Origin: Arsenophonus sp052174475
Lineage (GTDB): Bacteria; Pseudomonadota; Gammaproteobacteria; Enterobacterales; Enterobacteriaceae
Direction: 5' to 3'
Assembly: GCA_052174475.1 (NCBI GenBank)
Contig: JBQMRO010000084.1
Span: 62,001-126,000, forward strand
Length of the DNA: 64,000 nucleotides
In this document: piece by piece, positions 41,491-51,872 of the stretch
Position numbering within the stretch: the stretch's first letter is position 1
Layout of the letters: every line of letters starts with the position of its first letter
Program-made: the position numbers and the translations under genes
Notes under the pieces: model-generated
What the model was told of the DNA's origin: nothing
Database searches by the model: none
The model's input: only the letters and a program-made list of their open reading frames with translations

Positions 41491-43545
41491 ATGGTGAATA
41501 GTAAATGACTATGTCAGGGGGAATAGAGCATAAAGCTAATAAATTATTTTTGTAGATAATTTTGCTATCTCCAATCTTATTTGGGTACTAATGTTAGATT
41601 TGAAAAAAAAGATATTGTAATTAGATCCATAATGCTTGTTACTTATTGACCTTTCTTGCTTGTTATTCTTGCATAGCATAATATTGATCGTATACTGACT
41701 AAATTCCTTATATTATATGTTTTACTCTCTTTTTTTTTAGAATATCCAGCTCTATTGGAGTTATAATTTATTTATGTTGTATGGAGTTTTAAAAATGGCA
41801 GCGTCTCCATCCATTATTGCTTTCGTGAATAATGTCAACAACAGAGAGATGATATGCCATAAAAATCTACTCTAGAGATATTCACGCAATCAGATATTAC
41901 CTTAATCCCTTTTATGAACTCATCCGTAATGATTTGCTAGAGACAGTTGATAGATATTGCTGTTGAGATGCATCTCTAAGGCATGTTGCAAGAACATTTT
42001 CAACGTGACCTTGTCGAGACAGACGCACTATGATGTTGTTTGTAACGGTTATTTTCTACTGCGAACTATACAAATTGGTATGGCGATGTTGATATTAAAG
42101 TGATTAAGGTCAAAGATATTCCCTAAGCGGCAAAGGAATATACTTCAATAGATCATTGTTTCCGTCTTATCTTAAGTGCATAAAAATATAGAATAGTTGC
42201 CACCATGTCTGTATACCTACGAATCATCTCCATCGCTGATTTTCACTAACTATTCTGGAGATTCTCGGAAAAAAGTACATAGTCTCCTGTCGGTAGACCA
42301 CCATCAGCAGATTGAAATAACAAGGCTTAAAAAATATGTAAAATGATAGTTGTGTAATTTATCAATACGCCTAATGTTTATTTCTGTTCCGATGATGTAT
42401 ACCGTCTTGTCAGATAAGCTAGTCGCTTTTGCTTTCTGCTCATTATTGGCGTCACTGCCCATAAATGTAAAAAGCAATTGTTATTGAAAATGGTTATTAA
42501 GAGTTAGAAAGGAGCTTGGTCTAACCTCTAAATGGGTTGTAAGCTCGGAGATTAACCATATCCTTGATGTTTATTGATATAGAAAACAGTACTCTTGGTT
42601 TTGAAATGCAACAGGAAATATGATATCGGAGATGCAGCACACTACCGATGGTTGGGTACATAAGGCATCTAATGTGCTAGATTCACTCTATAAAGGTATG
42701 CGGCACTAAAAATTAAGGGTTGAGATACGGAAGCTTTATACTATTAGAGAGCTTTAATCCTGCTAATAAAGCCCTGATGTTTTGTTGGAAGGGTGTTCAA
42801 TGTATTCATCAGCGATGAAGAAGCTGTAGAAATATTAAGGAGAAAGTTGGCATTATACGACTTCTAATTAGCGTACTGGGATTTCAATAAGAACGAAGAA
42901 TCTAATTGAACCAGCTTTTTTTTTCGATAGTGAGATTATGAAGCCAATGCACAAAGCGCTGTAATTAAAGAAAATAAGCCTTTCAGTAGTATTTAAACTG
43001 CTCTCGTCTGCTAAGAAAAGCTAACGCCGCATCACTCAGGGAATTTAATCTGCTGTAACTCTGGTGGTGAACAACATCTAATTTAAAGATAGAGAACAGG
43101 TTCTTGAAGCGTTAGAATGGAAGGTAACCTAATCACATAGACTAGATTTGCAATAACTTTGTTTTATTGACTGTTCGTGGAAAACTACAATATAAACCAG
43201 ATCTTATCATGGTTGATGCCTATGGTATTGCTAATTATCATCGTTTTTAGGATAGTTAGCTACTTAGGTATTTTATTAGATACCTTAATGATTTATATAG
43301 TAAAATCATCTATATGCTACCATTATCTTTTAGATAGAATGGTTAAAATCTGTTAACCATTTAATGGTATTAATGAATAAAATTGGTTGATATTTCTCGT
43401 TTTAAAAAATATGTAATCACTTTATATTTCATTTAGGCATAAAATTAGTTTAGATCATTCACTATTATGGGTTAAGTGTTATATTAAAGATTATCGTTTA
43501 CCTGAACTAATTTTTGGTTGATGAATTTCTTCTAATAGAGTGTTT
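41491..43545 (+). pseudogene. nfi: nfi endonuclease V, decayed and split by an IS256-type element
   Basis: Endonuclease V nicks DNA next to deaminated bases. 5' part: GTNVRFEKKDIVIRSIMLV, ILTKFLILYVLLSF and LEYPALL match E. coli GADVGFEQGGEVTRAAMVL, MPYIPGFLSF and REYPALL. After the IS (41758-43160) the same frame resumes with VLLTVRGKLQYKPDLIMVDA and YGI (E. coli [22 protein letters not shown]), then ISLDHSLLWVKCYIKDYRLP ([20 protein letters not shown]). The 9-base flanks gctctattg and gttttattg encode the duplicated ALL/VLL, a readable target duplication. Other stops exist as well. It lies between hemE and yjaG as in E. coli. Confidence 0.9.
41758..43160 (+). mobile_element. IS256-type element relic inserted in nfi
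   Basis: 1403 bp from gagttataatttatttatg to gatttgcaataacttt. The boundaries are set by the nfi reading and by the 9-bp duplication 41749-41757 / 43161-43169 (7 of 9 identical). This copy and the one in yigB define the element: about 1.4 kb, imperfect terminal repeats beginning gagttat, 9-bp duplication, one transposase. These properties fit the IS256 family. Confidence 0.85.
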
Positions 43546-43648
43546 TAAATCAAATTAAACAGAATTCAGTATAATTAAAGTTAAAATATGTGGAACTTAT
43601 TAATTTTCAGGTAAACTTTTACGTAAAACGTAAGTGAGTATAAATTTA

Positions 43649-44245
43649 ATGTTAAGAAACCACCACATTCATTCGTTTAAGGTTAGCAAAATTAGATAGT
43701 TTGAGGCATATTACTTTATATGGCTTATTTATGCGAGTAGATGTATCTTAATTATCAATTATTTTGTAAACAACTGAGCTTTTTAAATCCAATACGTTAT
43801 AGTATTATTTTAGATTTAATTTGAGAGTTGCTGATTACTAAAGATAGTAAAATTAATTTTGATAATTAGTTAGAAAACTTAGAAGAAATTATTCTAACCG
43901 CAAATGATTTTGATATATATATGAAGTTCATCCTATTATTAATTCATGTATTGCTTTAAGTTAAATAACTTATTCTTACTTAATAAGGTAAGAAAGAAAA
44001 GGTTTTATTGCAGTAAGTAAAGTTTCGATTTTGAACTATATAGCAATATACCTAAGATAGATAAAAGATGTTTGATTAAGAGATAAAAGAGTTGCTTACC
44101 ATTGAATTAGAATGAGGTATTTAATAGAAGATTTAGCGTTTACTTTTTGTCGCTTGTGACAAACTTAGAATATAGAGTTGATTAAAAATTAAAAGGCGAC
44201 CACTGTGAAGTAGTGTCGGTAATATTGGCATTAAGGTTACCTAAT
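43649..44245 (+). pseudogene. yjaG: yjaG (DUF416), decayed
   Basis: Protein of unknown function always found next to hupA in enterobacteria. Pieces: MLRNHHIHSF, RLAKLDSLRHITLYGLF (E. coli LERLESWQHVTFMACL), then YEVHPIINSCIALS (YGVYPAIDACVALS) and, near the end, a GNIGIK match to SNIGII. Most of the rest has stops in every frame. Position between nfi and hupA confirms it. Confidence 0.75.
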
Positions 44246-44437
44246 TTCGTTCATAGTGTTTAAAAATGTAATTTAGTACTATAAATATTGAATTTAATGT
44301 ATCATATTTGCCTATACTATGCTTTTCAGTAAAGATGAAGGAAGTAACTTTCGAGGCGTATATTAAGAATTGATAGTTCTACATATCCATCGTACTCGAT
44401 AATATGCAAATAATAACACACTGTATAAGGATAGCTT

Positions 44438-44734
44438 ATGAATAAGACTGTAAATAAAAACATGAATAAGGCTCATGTAATTGAATCTGTCGCGCAAAAG
44501 GCAAAATTAACTAAGACTCAAGCTAAAAGTGCGTTAGAAGCAGTCATTGAATGCATTACAGATGCATTAAAAGAAGGTGAACAAGTTCAATTCGTTGGGT
44601 TTGGTACTTTTAAGACTAATCATCGTGCAGCGCGTACTGGTCGTAATCCTAAAACAGGTGAAGAACTAAAAATTGGAGCTGCTAATGTACCAGTATTTAT
44701 TGCTGGAAAATCTCTGAAAGAAGCAGTTAAGTAA
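44438..44734 (+). CDS. hupA: DNA-binding protein HU-alpha
   Basis: Nucleoid protein that bends and compacts DNA as HU dimers. 98 residues from this ATG, while the family has 90. An ATG 24 bases downstream (44462) gives MNKAHVIESVAQKAKLTKTQ, which aligns exactly with the usual start [20 protein letters not shown]. The first ATG has the only good Shine-Dalgarno (aaggatagctt), so I take it as start. The extra MNKTVNKN repeats the start sequence (ATGAATAAG occurs twice, 24 bases apart), as if the start had been duplicated. The core GFGTFKTNHRAARTGRNPKTG and AANVPVFIAGKSLKEAVK are intact. Follows dead yjaG; terminator at 44754-44780. Confidence 0.95.
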   Translation: MNKTVNKNMNKAHVIESVAQKAKLTKTQAKSALEAVIECITDALKEGEQVQFVGFGTFKTNHRAARTGRNPKTGEELKIGAANVPVFIAGKSLKEAVK

Positions 44735-44753
44735 TTAAGTTACAAAAAATATT

Positions 44754-44780
44754 AAAAGGGGTATTAACCCCCCCCTTTTT
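44754..44780 (+). terminator. rho-independent terminator of hupA
   Basis: AAAAGGGG, a loop, and CCCCTTTT with following T, 20 bases after the hupA stop. The right arm is part of a run of eight C (44768-44775). Confidence 0.75.
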
Positions 44781-45689
44781 ATTGATTGGGTATATCCTCG
44801 TTTTACTTGGTATCTTAAATGCTACTTTGTATTTGTATCAATCAAACTAAAATTCCCAAATTTAGTAAAATTAGATTTATTATTGATATTAATGTCCTTT
44901 AATTATATCGTTTAAATGACCAAAAAAGAAACCCTCAAGTAATCGTTATAGTATATAGTCCTTAGCAAGGAAAATACTATCATTACTTTTTTAAAAGTCT
45001 TCAGGATGAATTTTAATAAATTTAGCATTAATTTTCGAATTATAAAAATAAAGAACAATAACTAAGATTTAATAAAATAACTATTTTATTTTATGCAGTG
45101 ATATTATAAATAATAACAAAATCTCTTTAACTGAAGATTAAATTGTTCATTGCTGATTTGAATTAAGGTGCTTAATTAAGTTAAGTGCCATACTTTTATT
45201 TCAGATAATCTCTATCTCCACAAAGTGACATTACTATTAATAGTAGATTATAAACTGTAACAGTAAAATATGATCTATTATTTACCGCGAAATCTAAAAA
45301 TTTGTTGCTGTGAGAGAGAAGAGCACTACATGTGTCTTGGTTATTGCCTAATTAGAAACACTAAAAGGTAATGAGTTATTGCTCGTTACCAATGAGAATT
45401 TCTGCCTATGGGCGCTAATAAAAGATAAACTTAACTGTTCATATTAAATAATAAAGTGTTTAATAGCTGATATCGTCTAGATAAAAACAGTTATCCAGGA
45501 TATTTTTACTTGCTGATAATCTATTTTTATCCATCAAGAATTGCTTTACAAGCGTAATAATACACAAAGTATACAGCCACCTGACGATAATAACTTAATT
45601 TTTCTTTACCTCTATTCCAGCGTAAAATTTTACCTATGTTGGTAAAAGATTGTTGGTAGAAATCTTCTATACTGTAAAGAAGAATTTTA
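44781..45689. other. long spacer after hupA, nothing recognised
   Basis: AT-rich and without a readable gene. In E. coli zraP, zraSR and purHD lie further on; no match was found. An imperfect palindrome (ggtaatgag / ctcgttacc) sits near 45376. A minus-strand frame of 75 codons (45754-45527) overlaps the start of the IS1595 relic and is not a family I know. Confidence 0.45.
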
Positions 45690-46660
45690 CTCCATAGATT
45701 GCCATGAAAACAAATAGTCACACAGTTGTGAAACTTTTTCCTCACTCCCTGCAAATATAAATCTACATCTAATTAATTAATGTAGTGATAATCTATCAGA
45801 TAATATTGATTTATGCATTGAAATAACTTATTTCACTTTATCATGCTCATATTGTCAGAATGAGCATATTATCCACTCTGGATATTCATTAGGGTTATAG
45901 CTATATTTTGTTGCAAAATCTTCTATTGCAGAAAAACATTAAGAATCTTATTGGAAGATTTCTGATAAAACTAGATAATAAGGATAAATATTTTAGTTAT
46001 CTACGATGTACGTTAAGTAACTTGACCTTACGGGAGTCAGTAAAATAAAGAAGTCTTAATTTTTAAACAGCGTTTAGATGTCCTCACTGTTTCTTTCCTT
46101 TAGTTACGACATCTAATTTAAATGTACTAAGTAGTATTGTTGAAGTTAATAAAACATTTTTCCGAATCCATTAAAAAAATTGTTATATTCCACATAGGAA
46201 AGATAAAAACGCGGGAAAATGAGGAGATAAAAGAAAAAATAAATTGCAGTCTTAATCGCTAGAGATCGAGAGAGGTCATATATGAGCTATCAGATTTTTG
46301 AAGAATTTAATACAGATCATATTAGCTGTTTTCTTGAATCTATCATTGATAAGAGTTCATCCTTTTCTTGAATTGAGTTAAATAGTACAAAACCTTTGCC
46401 AGTGATTATGAAATTAGTAACCATAATCCAATAAGGTTGGATAACCAAGTAGTTATTTATTGGTAAGGAATTACAAATTCAAAATGTGAACAATTATATT
46501 AGCCGATTATAATGCTGTTTGAGTAGATTATATAGTGTATGGTTTTTATTTAAAAAATATCTAATCTAGAAAATATGATTTGAAATCACAACAATTGAAA
46601 TATAGACGTGACTGTAAATTGTTCTGGAGCAAAAGTACAACTTTTGCCAACATAGCTAAA
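45690..46660 (+). mobile_element. IS1595-type element relic, near complete
   Basis: Plus orientation. The N-terminal block reads NIDLCIEITYFTLSCSYCQN, EHIIHSGYSLGL (the zinc ribbon with a CxxC). The second half has pieces matching NTLSGIVEV (here nearly intact), FNTDHISCFLES and IDKSSSF. About 1 kb, which is the family size. All frames are closed. Confidence 0.65.
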
Positions 46661-46714
46661 ATATATCAAGTATAATATCAGTTCATGGTTAAGAAATTGG
46701 GTGATTTTTTAAGT

Positions 46715-48690
46715 GAAGACTAAAAGTTATCTATTTTTGTTAAAAGGAAATAAAATCAGTTTACTGGGTTTATTGCAAGTTAATATTCATTAAAGCGTAT
46801 ATTCTTTAACCTAAGACACTAATTTTAAAGACATTAACTCTAGGTTAAACTTAATAAGGATTTTTTTTCTATTTTATGAATTGTTCTGATATAACAATTC
46901 CATTGCTTGCCTGTATGTTAAGCTGAGCATAAATAAAAAGTATCCTATCTCGATACAGGATGCATTGTAAGATTTTATGCGCAGGAATCTTTTTATTAGA
47001 AAAGTGAACCCTGATTTTCTAGTTTTTTGCAAGTTATTATCTTCAGCGGCTTATAGACATCTTTGATAATAATATAAATGTGCTCATTTACGTTTCAACA
47101 AGAAGCTATATAATGCGACATCTTAAAATGTCTAGCCGGAATATAGCTCTTTGGTATACTGGCAGATGATCTTTTCCTGTCGCATGGTCTGCTATTACTG
47201 TTGCTGAGTACATTGCTTATAGTAATAATGCACAACTGTTCCGGGCCCTCTGTAATGCTACAGTTTTGATATGGATACAGGCGGACATTTAAAGTAATGC
47301 CCGAAGGTATTCACGTTACTAATAACCTCTTATCTTTTTAGCGAAGTGCACTTTTCCAGTACGTTCTCGTATTGTACCTTCAGAGTAATGCTGCTACTGT
47401 TTCCTGGCGTAAATATGAATCAGGCCCCTTTTTCCAAAAAAGGGATGGTACTGTAATTTATGATCAAATCATTCCTGTGACGCAGTCACCAGATGATATC
47501 GTTTCAACAGATTTCTTCGACCGTTTTTTTAAGACAGATCATGCTATACAGGATGTTTAATATCCAGATCATCACAGATGACAGAGATATAAACATGTAG
47601 ATACTGATTAAGTTGTTGATCATAAGTATAAAAAGCATAAAAGATATCAATTTTAATACCCTGGTTTGTGTGCTTACTGCAGTATAGCATTGGTTGCACT
47701 CCAAAATAGAGGATTGAGTAGCAATTAATTATTCTTGAAAAGCCTAAAGAAGACGGCGAATAACGAAAGTAATGTATTGCTAGTTACAGTCGGATAAAAT
47801 ATCAATCCGCTATCCTATAAAATCGCTACTTAGCAGTTTTAAAGCTGTATGAACTGCAGTTTTTACTTTCAAATTTAGCAGAAAATAGCTGCGGAGATAT
47901 TCAGAGAGACGTAGCACAGTATGGACTCAGATAAACCCCAATGACACAAATGATGCAAGCAAGCATTCGCTCTATAGAGAGATAAGTCTACAAATTGATA
48001 CTTTCAACATATTTTTAAGAAAATTTATATCAGCCACTATTAATAGTGAAACTAGTTTAGTTAGGGAAATGTATATCTGTGTAAATTACTCTCTCTGGGT
48101 ACATCTTGCCAGAGAAAAAATCATCATCCTATTCGCGTTCATCAGGGTCTGTCTCCTCGGCCCCAAATTATCTTTATATTTGTTTTAGGGGGTAAAAAGA
48201 CAAGGATTATAACTAGTTACTATAGTTGATAAATTCACCAGCAATCATATTTCAGTTATTGCTTCTCTTAATGCAATTATATCCAGCGTTATCAGCATCG
48301 CCTGGGTAAGTTGTTTAAAAACCCGGATAATTTTGACTAAAGAGACGAGATAATACTGCGATATAGAAAAAATGCTCACCAAGAGTTGGACACGTTGGTG
48401 TATACACCTCTTCTTTGAGGTGTCATTAAAAATTTAATCAATCTGTTATTATTAATTTAAAGAGAAATATCATAAATCGATTCAGATAAACAGGTGTTTT
48501 ATCATATGATGTCGCGTGTTGTCTTTCTGATTTTACTCAATTTATACTTTCTAGTAGATTTATTTCGAGCTATTTGGCTGAATTTCTAAAAATTAACATA
48601 TTGCAGAATATAAAGTAGTATTTAGATCATATATCCCCGAAACAGTGTAGCTTTGTCGTTCAGATCATACTGCGCTATTTTTTGATGTAG
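46715..48690 (-). mobile_element. element C, copy 3, inverted
   Basis: Reverse complement of copies 1 and 2 in the same block order: starts gttatctatttttgttaaaag, then aactctaggttaaac, cttcagcggcttatag, aagcattcgctctatagag, aatcatcatcctattcgcg, and ends near cagatcatactgcgc. About 1.97 kb. 47372-47560 happens to be an open frame of 62 codons, but it lies in a stretch that is closed in the sister copies and matches no family I know. The repeat lies between two IS1595 relics of opposite orientation. Confidence 0.55.
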
Positions 48691-49035
48691 TTTTACCAGA
48701 GATCACTTTCCAGTAATATTATTAAATATTTTCTTTCAATCAAAAAGTTTGTAACAATATCGCTACCAATAATGAATATGGTTTAAGTGTATTACCATAT
48801 TTATGGTAATAATATGGGTAGGATAAAGTGTAATGAGTTGCTCAATGCATGAATTCACATCATCTGATAGGATTGTTATTTAGCTCAATTAATGAGATGC
48901 AGCTTTATATTGGCAGAGAGTAAAAAGTCTTTTTAATCTGTATAATTATTTATTTTTTCATGATAACCGCTGTATTGAAAATTCTTCATATCCTATAAGA
49001 AATTTTTAATAATAAGCTGCTCCCAAGATAGCCGT
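48691..49035 (-). mobile_element. IS1595-type element relic, 5' half
   Basis: Closely parallels 9680-10025 (blocks gtaacaatatcgctaccaat, ggtaggataaagtgtaatg, atgagatgcagctttatatt). On the minus strand it encodes the zinc-ribbon N-terminus. The DDE half is absent; element C abuts it. Confidence 0.6.
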
Positions 49036-49184
49036 AAGATTACGTTAATAACGCTGACAAGTAAATGTATTTTTAAATTTTACTATTGCCTTATTTGTCT
49101 TCTTTTTCTTGAGTTTTACTGCTTCCGCCAGTATTGTAGACATATAAATAGGCTTATGGGAATAGTATTATTTGGAAATTTAGC

Positions 49185-49330
49185 ATGCGAGGGCTTCTAG
49201 CTGATCTACCTTACGATAGATATTTCAGAAGTGTACTTAAATCTAGCGATTACCATTATTTTTTATTTATTGCCCATTTTGATAGAAAATGGGCTGCCTT
49301 ACCTTATTGTATAAGGGGTAAAAAGGGGCT
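49185..49330 (+). mobile_element. possible IS5-type transposase fragment
   Basis: Reads GLLADLPYDRYFRSVLKSSD and FDRKWAALPY, resembling the LADRGYDAD.FR..L... stretch of IS5-family transposases, followed, after a frame change, by a tract that could be LRHCCYR from ...RVATRYD. A 9-bp-arm inverted repeat (GCCCATTTT / AAAATGGGC, 49272-49294) lies within. Single short fragment, so uncertain. Confidence 0.35.
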
Positions 49331-49529
49331 TCGACACTGTTGCTACCGTTTATTGGTTATACTTTAAACTGTTTCTAGAGATTATAAGAAAGTACACCGT
49401 ATAGTACGTGTTTTATTAGAAAGCTTATTTACTGCGGGTGTTTTCTACTTACTATGCAAGCTAAGTTAGCGGATTACAGACATTTTTTATTCAAGTTGTT
49501 ATTTAATTATTTTAGTCTATGACATTCTA

Positions 49530-50365
49530 TATGTCATATCCCGAAAGATAGTATGATTTTTTTTTGAATAATTCAAATTTAACTTTGAACCAATCTTTCA
49601 TAGACTGCAAAGGAGGTTTATAACCAAAAATATTATTTGGTAATTTCTGATTGTATAACTAATGATATTGATGTAGAGTAATATATCTTTATTAAGTAGA
49701 ATTAAATTCTAGATTTTTAGCCAATCTTCTATAAGCTCATTAAATCGCTAGATCATGCCATTTTATTTTAGTAAACATCATTTGGCTAAGTCAATGTTCC
49801 ATAGCAAGTTCTGCACATAAACAATCAAATTCCTATTTTTTGGTAACTGAACGTTTTCGCGGACCAAAAAAGCGGTCTGTAAATTATTTTCTATTATCTA
49901 TAAGTATGATAGATAGCCATGTGAAATGCTCGATTAAGATTATATTAAAACGTCGAAAATTAACCGAGATCTTGACCTTATAAAGACGGATAAACCCATC
50001 AAGTAGCGCGGATCTATATAAACCTAAGAAAAGATAATAGCGTGAAGTTTCATTTAAAATTTGCAAAAAATATTTCACAATCTATGTGAAATATAGAAGC
50101 TCGTATCTTTTAAATGTTTTATGTTTCGGTTTTGGGTGCTTTCTGTCTTATTTTCACGCAAATTCCTACTCGTGCTTGAATAAATAGTAATTTAGGCTAG
50201 ATCGAGATACTACGGAGTTCAGGAATTCATGTACGATTGGCGGTAGATCATTAAGAAGGAGACACATTTTATAGGAAAAGGATTTATGGCTTACTGAGTA
50301 GGACTCAGTATCATCAGTAGATATTGGAGAATAATGGCTGTAATATCTGTCCATGTTGGCAAAGT
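49530..50365 (-). mobile_element. IS481-type element relic
   Basis: Minus strand, in order: KHKTFKRYELLYF, NETSRYYLFLGLYRSALLDG, FTDRFFGPRKRSVTKK, FDCLCAELAMEHRLSQ and LYNQKLPNNIFGYK, then MKDWFKVKFELFKK. These match DETSRRYLFVAIDRATRWV, FTDRLFGLRKRA, FDQLCAELGIEHRLT and LYNHQLPQSALKG...LKDWHRQKPELF of IS481 transposases. It is the most recognisable IS481 copy, but is frameshifted and has stops. A 10-bp-arm inverted repeat (50070-50094) interrupts it. Confidence 0.75.
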
Positions 50366-50369
50366 TGTT

Positions 50370-51400
50370 ACTTTGTTCACAAAGTAATTTATAGCTACAT
50401 CTATATTTAATTGCTGTGGTTTAAACATTCTTATTTAGGTTAGATAATTCAGTAAATAAAAAGATCTTACATTATAGAACTTAGCTATCTTTTTAAATCT
50501 GCTAATATAATTCATATTTTAATATAAAATTCTTACCAATAACTCTTTGATTACTTAATATTATTAGGCAATGGTGACTAATTTCATGATTGTTGGTAAC
50601 AGGTTTCGTATGATTTTGCTCCATCTAAGTAAAAGATGGACTCTTTATCAAAAGATTAGCTCAAGAAAACATCCAACACACCTATATTAAACTATTCAAA
50701 AATATTATTCATTACATGACCTCTTTTGATCTCAGCGATTAATTAAGATCGCGATTTGTTCTTTTCTTTTATCTCCTCATCTACCGTGTTTTTACTTTTC
50801 CTATATGGAAAATAACGCTTCTATTTAAAGAGTTCATAGATAAATGTTTCATCGATTTTAAAATATACTTAGTGCATTTAAGTTACCTATCGCCGATAAA
50901 GTTAAAGAAGCAGTAATGCAATCTAAACACTGCTTTCAAATGAATCCTTGTTTATTTTGCTGACTTTCGTAAAATCAAGATATTCAACATATATAGTAGA
51001 TAATTAAACCATTTATCCTTGTGATATGGTTTCGTCAGGAAGACTTCCAGTAAGATTGTTAAATAATTTACTAGAATCCGAGAATTTTATAATGGTATTC
51101 CTATAACCAATAAATCTCTCCTCAACGAGTAACATATTCACTGTGATAATATAAGCAAGATAAAGCGGAATCAGTTTCATCAATAGATGAATCAATATCA
51201 TCAGCTTGTCGTTAAACTAACTAATAAGATGCAGCTTTTATGTTAGCAGAGAGTGAGAAAGAATTTCTTTGATTTGTATGACCATTTGCTTTTTCATGAG
51301 AACCTCTGTAGTAGAAATCCTTCGTAGAATATAAAGAATTTCTATCAACAACTTTTGCTACAACATAGGAAATCATTAGTATCATCTCATTTTTGTCCGT
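50370..51400 (-). mobile_element. IS1595-type element relic, near complete
   Basis: The only copy with both halves in one piece in minus orientation. The 5' end (51400-51000) encodes IKAASY and IDETDSAL, YRNTIIKFSD, KLFNNLTGSLPDETIS (zinc ribbon, KTFNNLTGSPL). The 3' half (50880-50370) carries the same blocks as 15395-15740 and 17690-18240. About 1.03 kb. Confidence 0.65.
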
Positions 51401-51872
51401 TAGTAAGGGTAACTTTATACTGTAAAGCTTAGGCAAAGTAAATCCAGGCTCTTTGCTGGCCTTGAAGATCAGCTCTGATTTTAAACGTTTCAGTTGCTTG
51501 ATGATGATTTAACCCATTAATCATCATCATATTTTGTTTCCTCAGCTATAACCTTAATAGCTATTTTACCATGAATATGGTTGTGCAACAAAAGGTTATA
51601 TAACGGATCCGGGCCAAACACTTATGCATTGAAATGATTTATGCAATAGAGTAAGGGTTATTAACCGAGTTATTGCAAATATCAACAACCTCAATACAAT
51701 CACTAAGCTTGCATATTACCAAAAAAAAAAGTGAATTGCTGTGTTTACAGATTCTTCTAACACGTTTAGAAGAATTAAGCGATAGTTCTGTTTATCGTTA
51801 TACTGACCATGACGCGTTTTCTAAAATACTATTTAAACATTGTAGTGAATTTAGAGTTTTATGCTCATTCCG
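51401..51872 (+). other. unidentified stretch with a 69-codon open frame cut by IS256
   Basis: From 51673 a frame reads MQISTTSIQSLSLHITKKKS, ELLCLQILLTRLEELSDSS and YRYTDHDAFSKILF and runs into the IS256 relic at 51873. Upstream the same frame extends with one stop (CIEMIYAIE, GLLTELL). It is less AT-rich than its surroundings, has leucine-rich helical character, and contains a run of ten A (51721-51730). I do not recognise the family. Probably the truncated end of a dead gene. Confidence 0.35.

Noticed and set aside
45527..45754. 75-codon minus-strand open frame as a gene
   Set aside because: It overlaps the start of an IS1595 relic, has no family resemblance and no ribosome binding site.
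47372..47560. 62-codon open frame (MYLQSNAATVSWRKYESG...)
   Set aside because: It lies inside element C copy 3, and the sister copies are closed at the same place, so it is a chance remnant and not a separate gene. I do not recognise the sequence.
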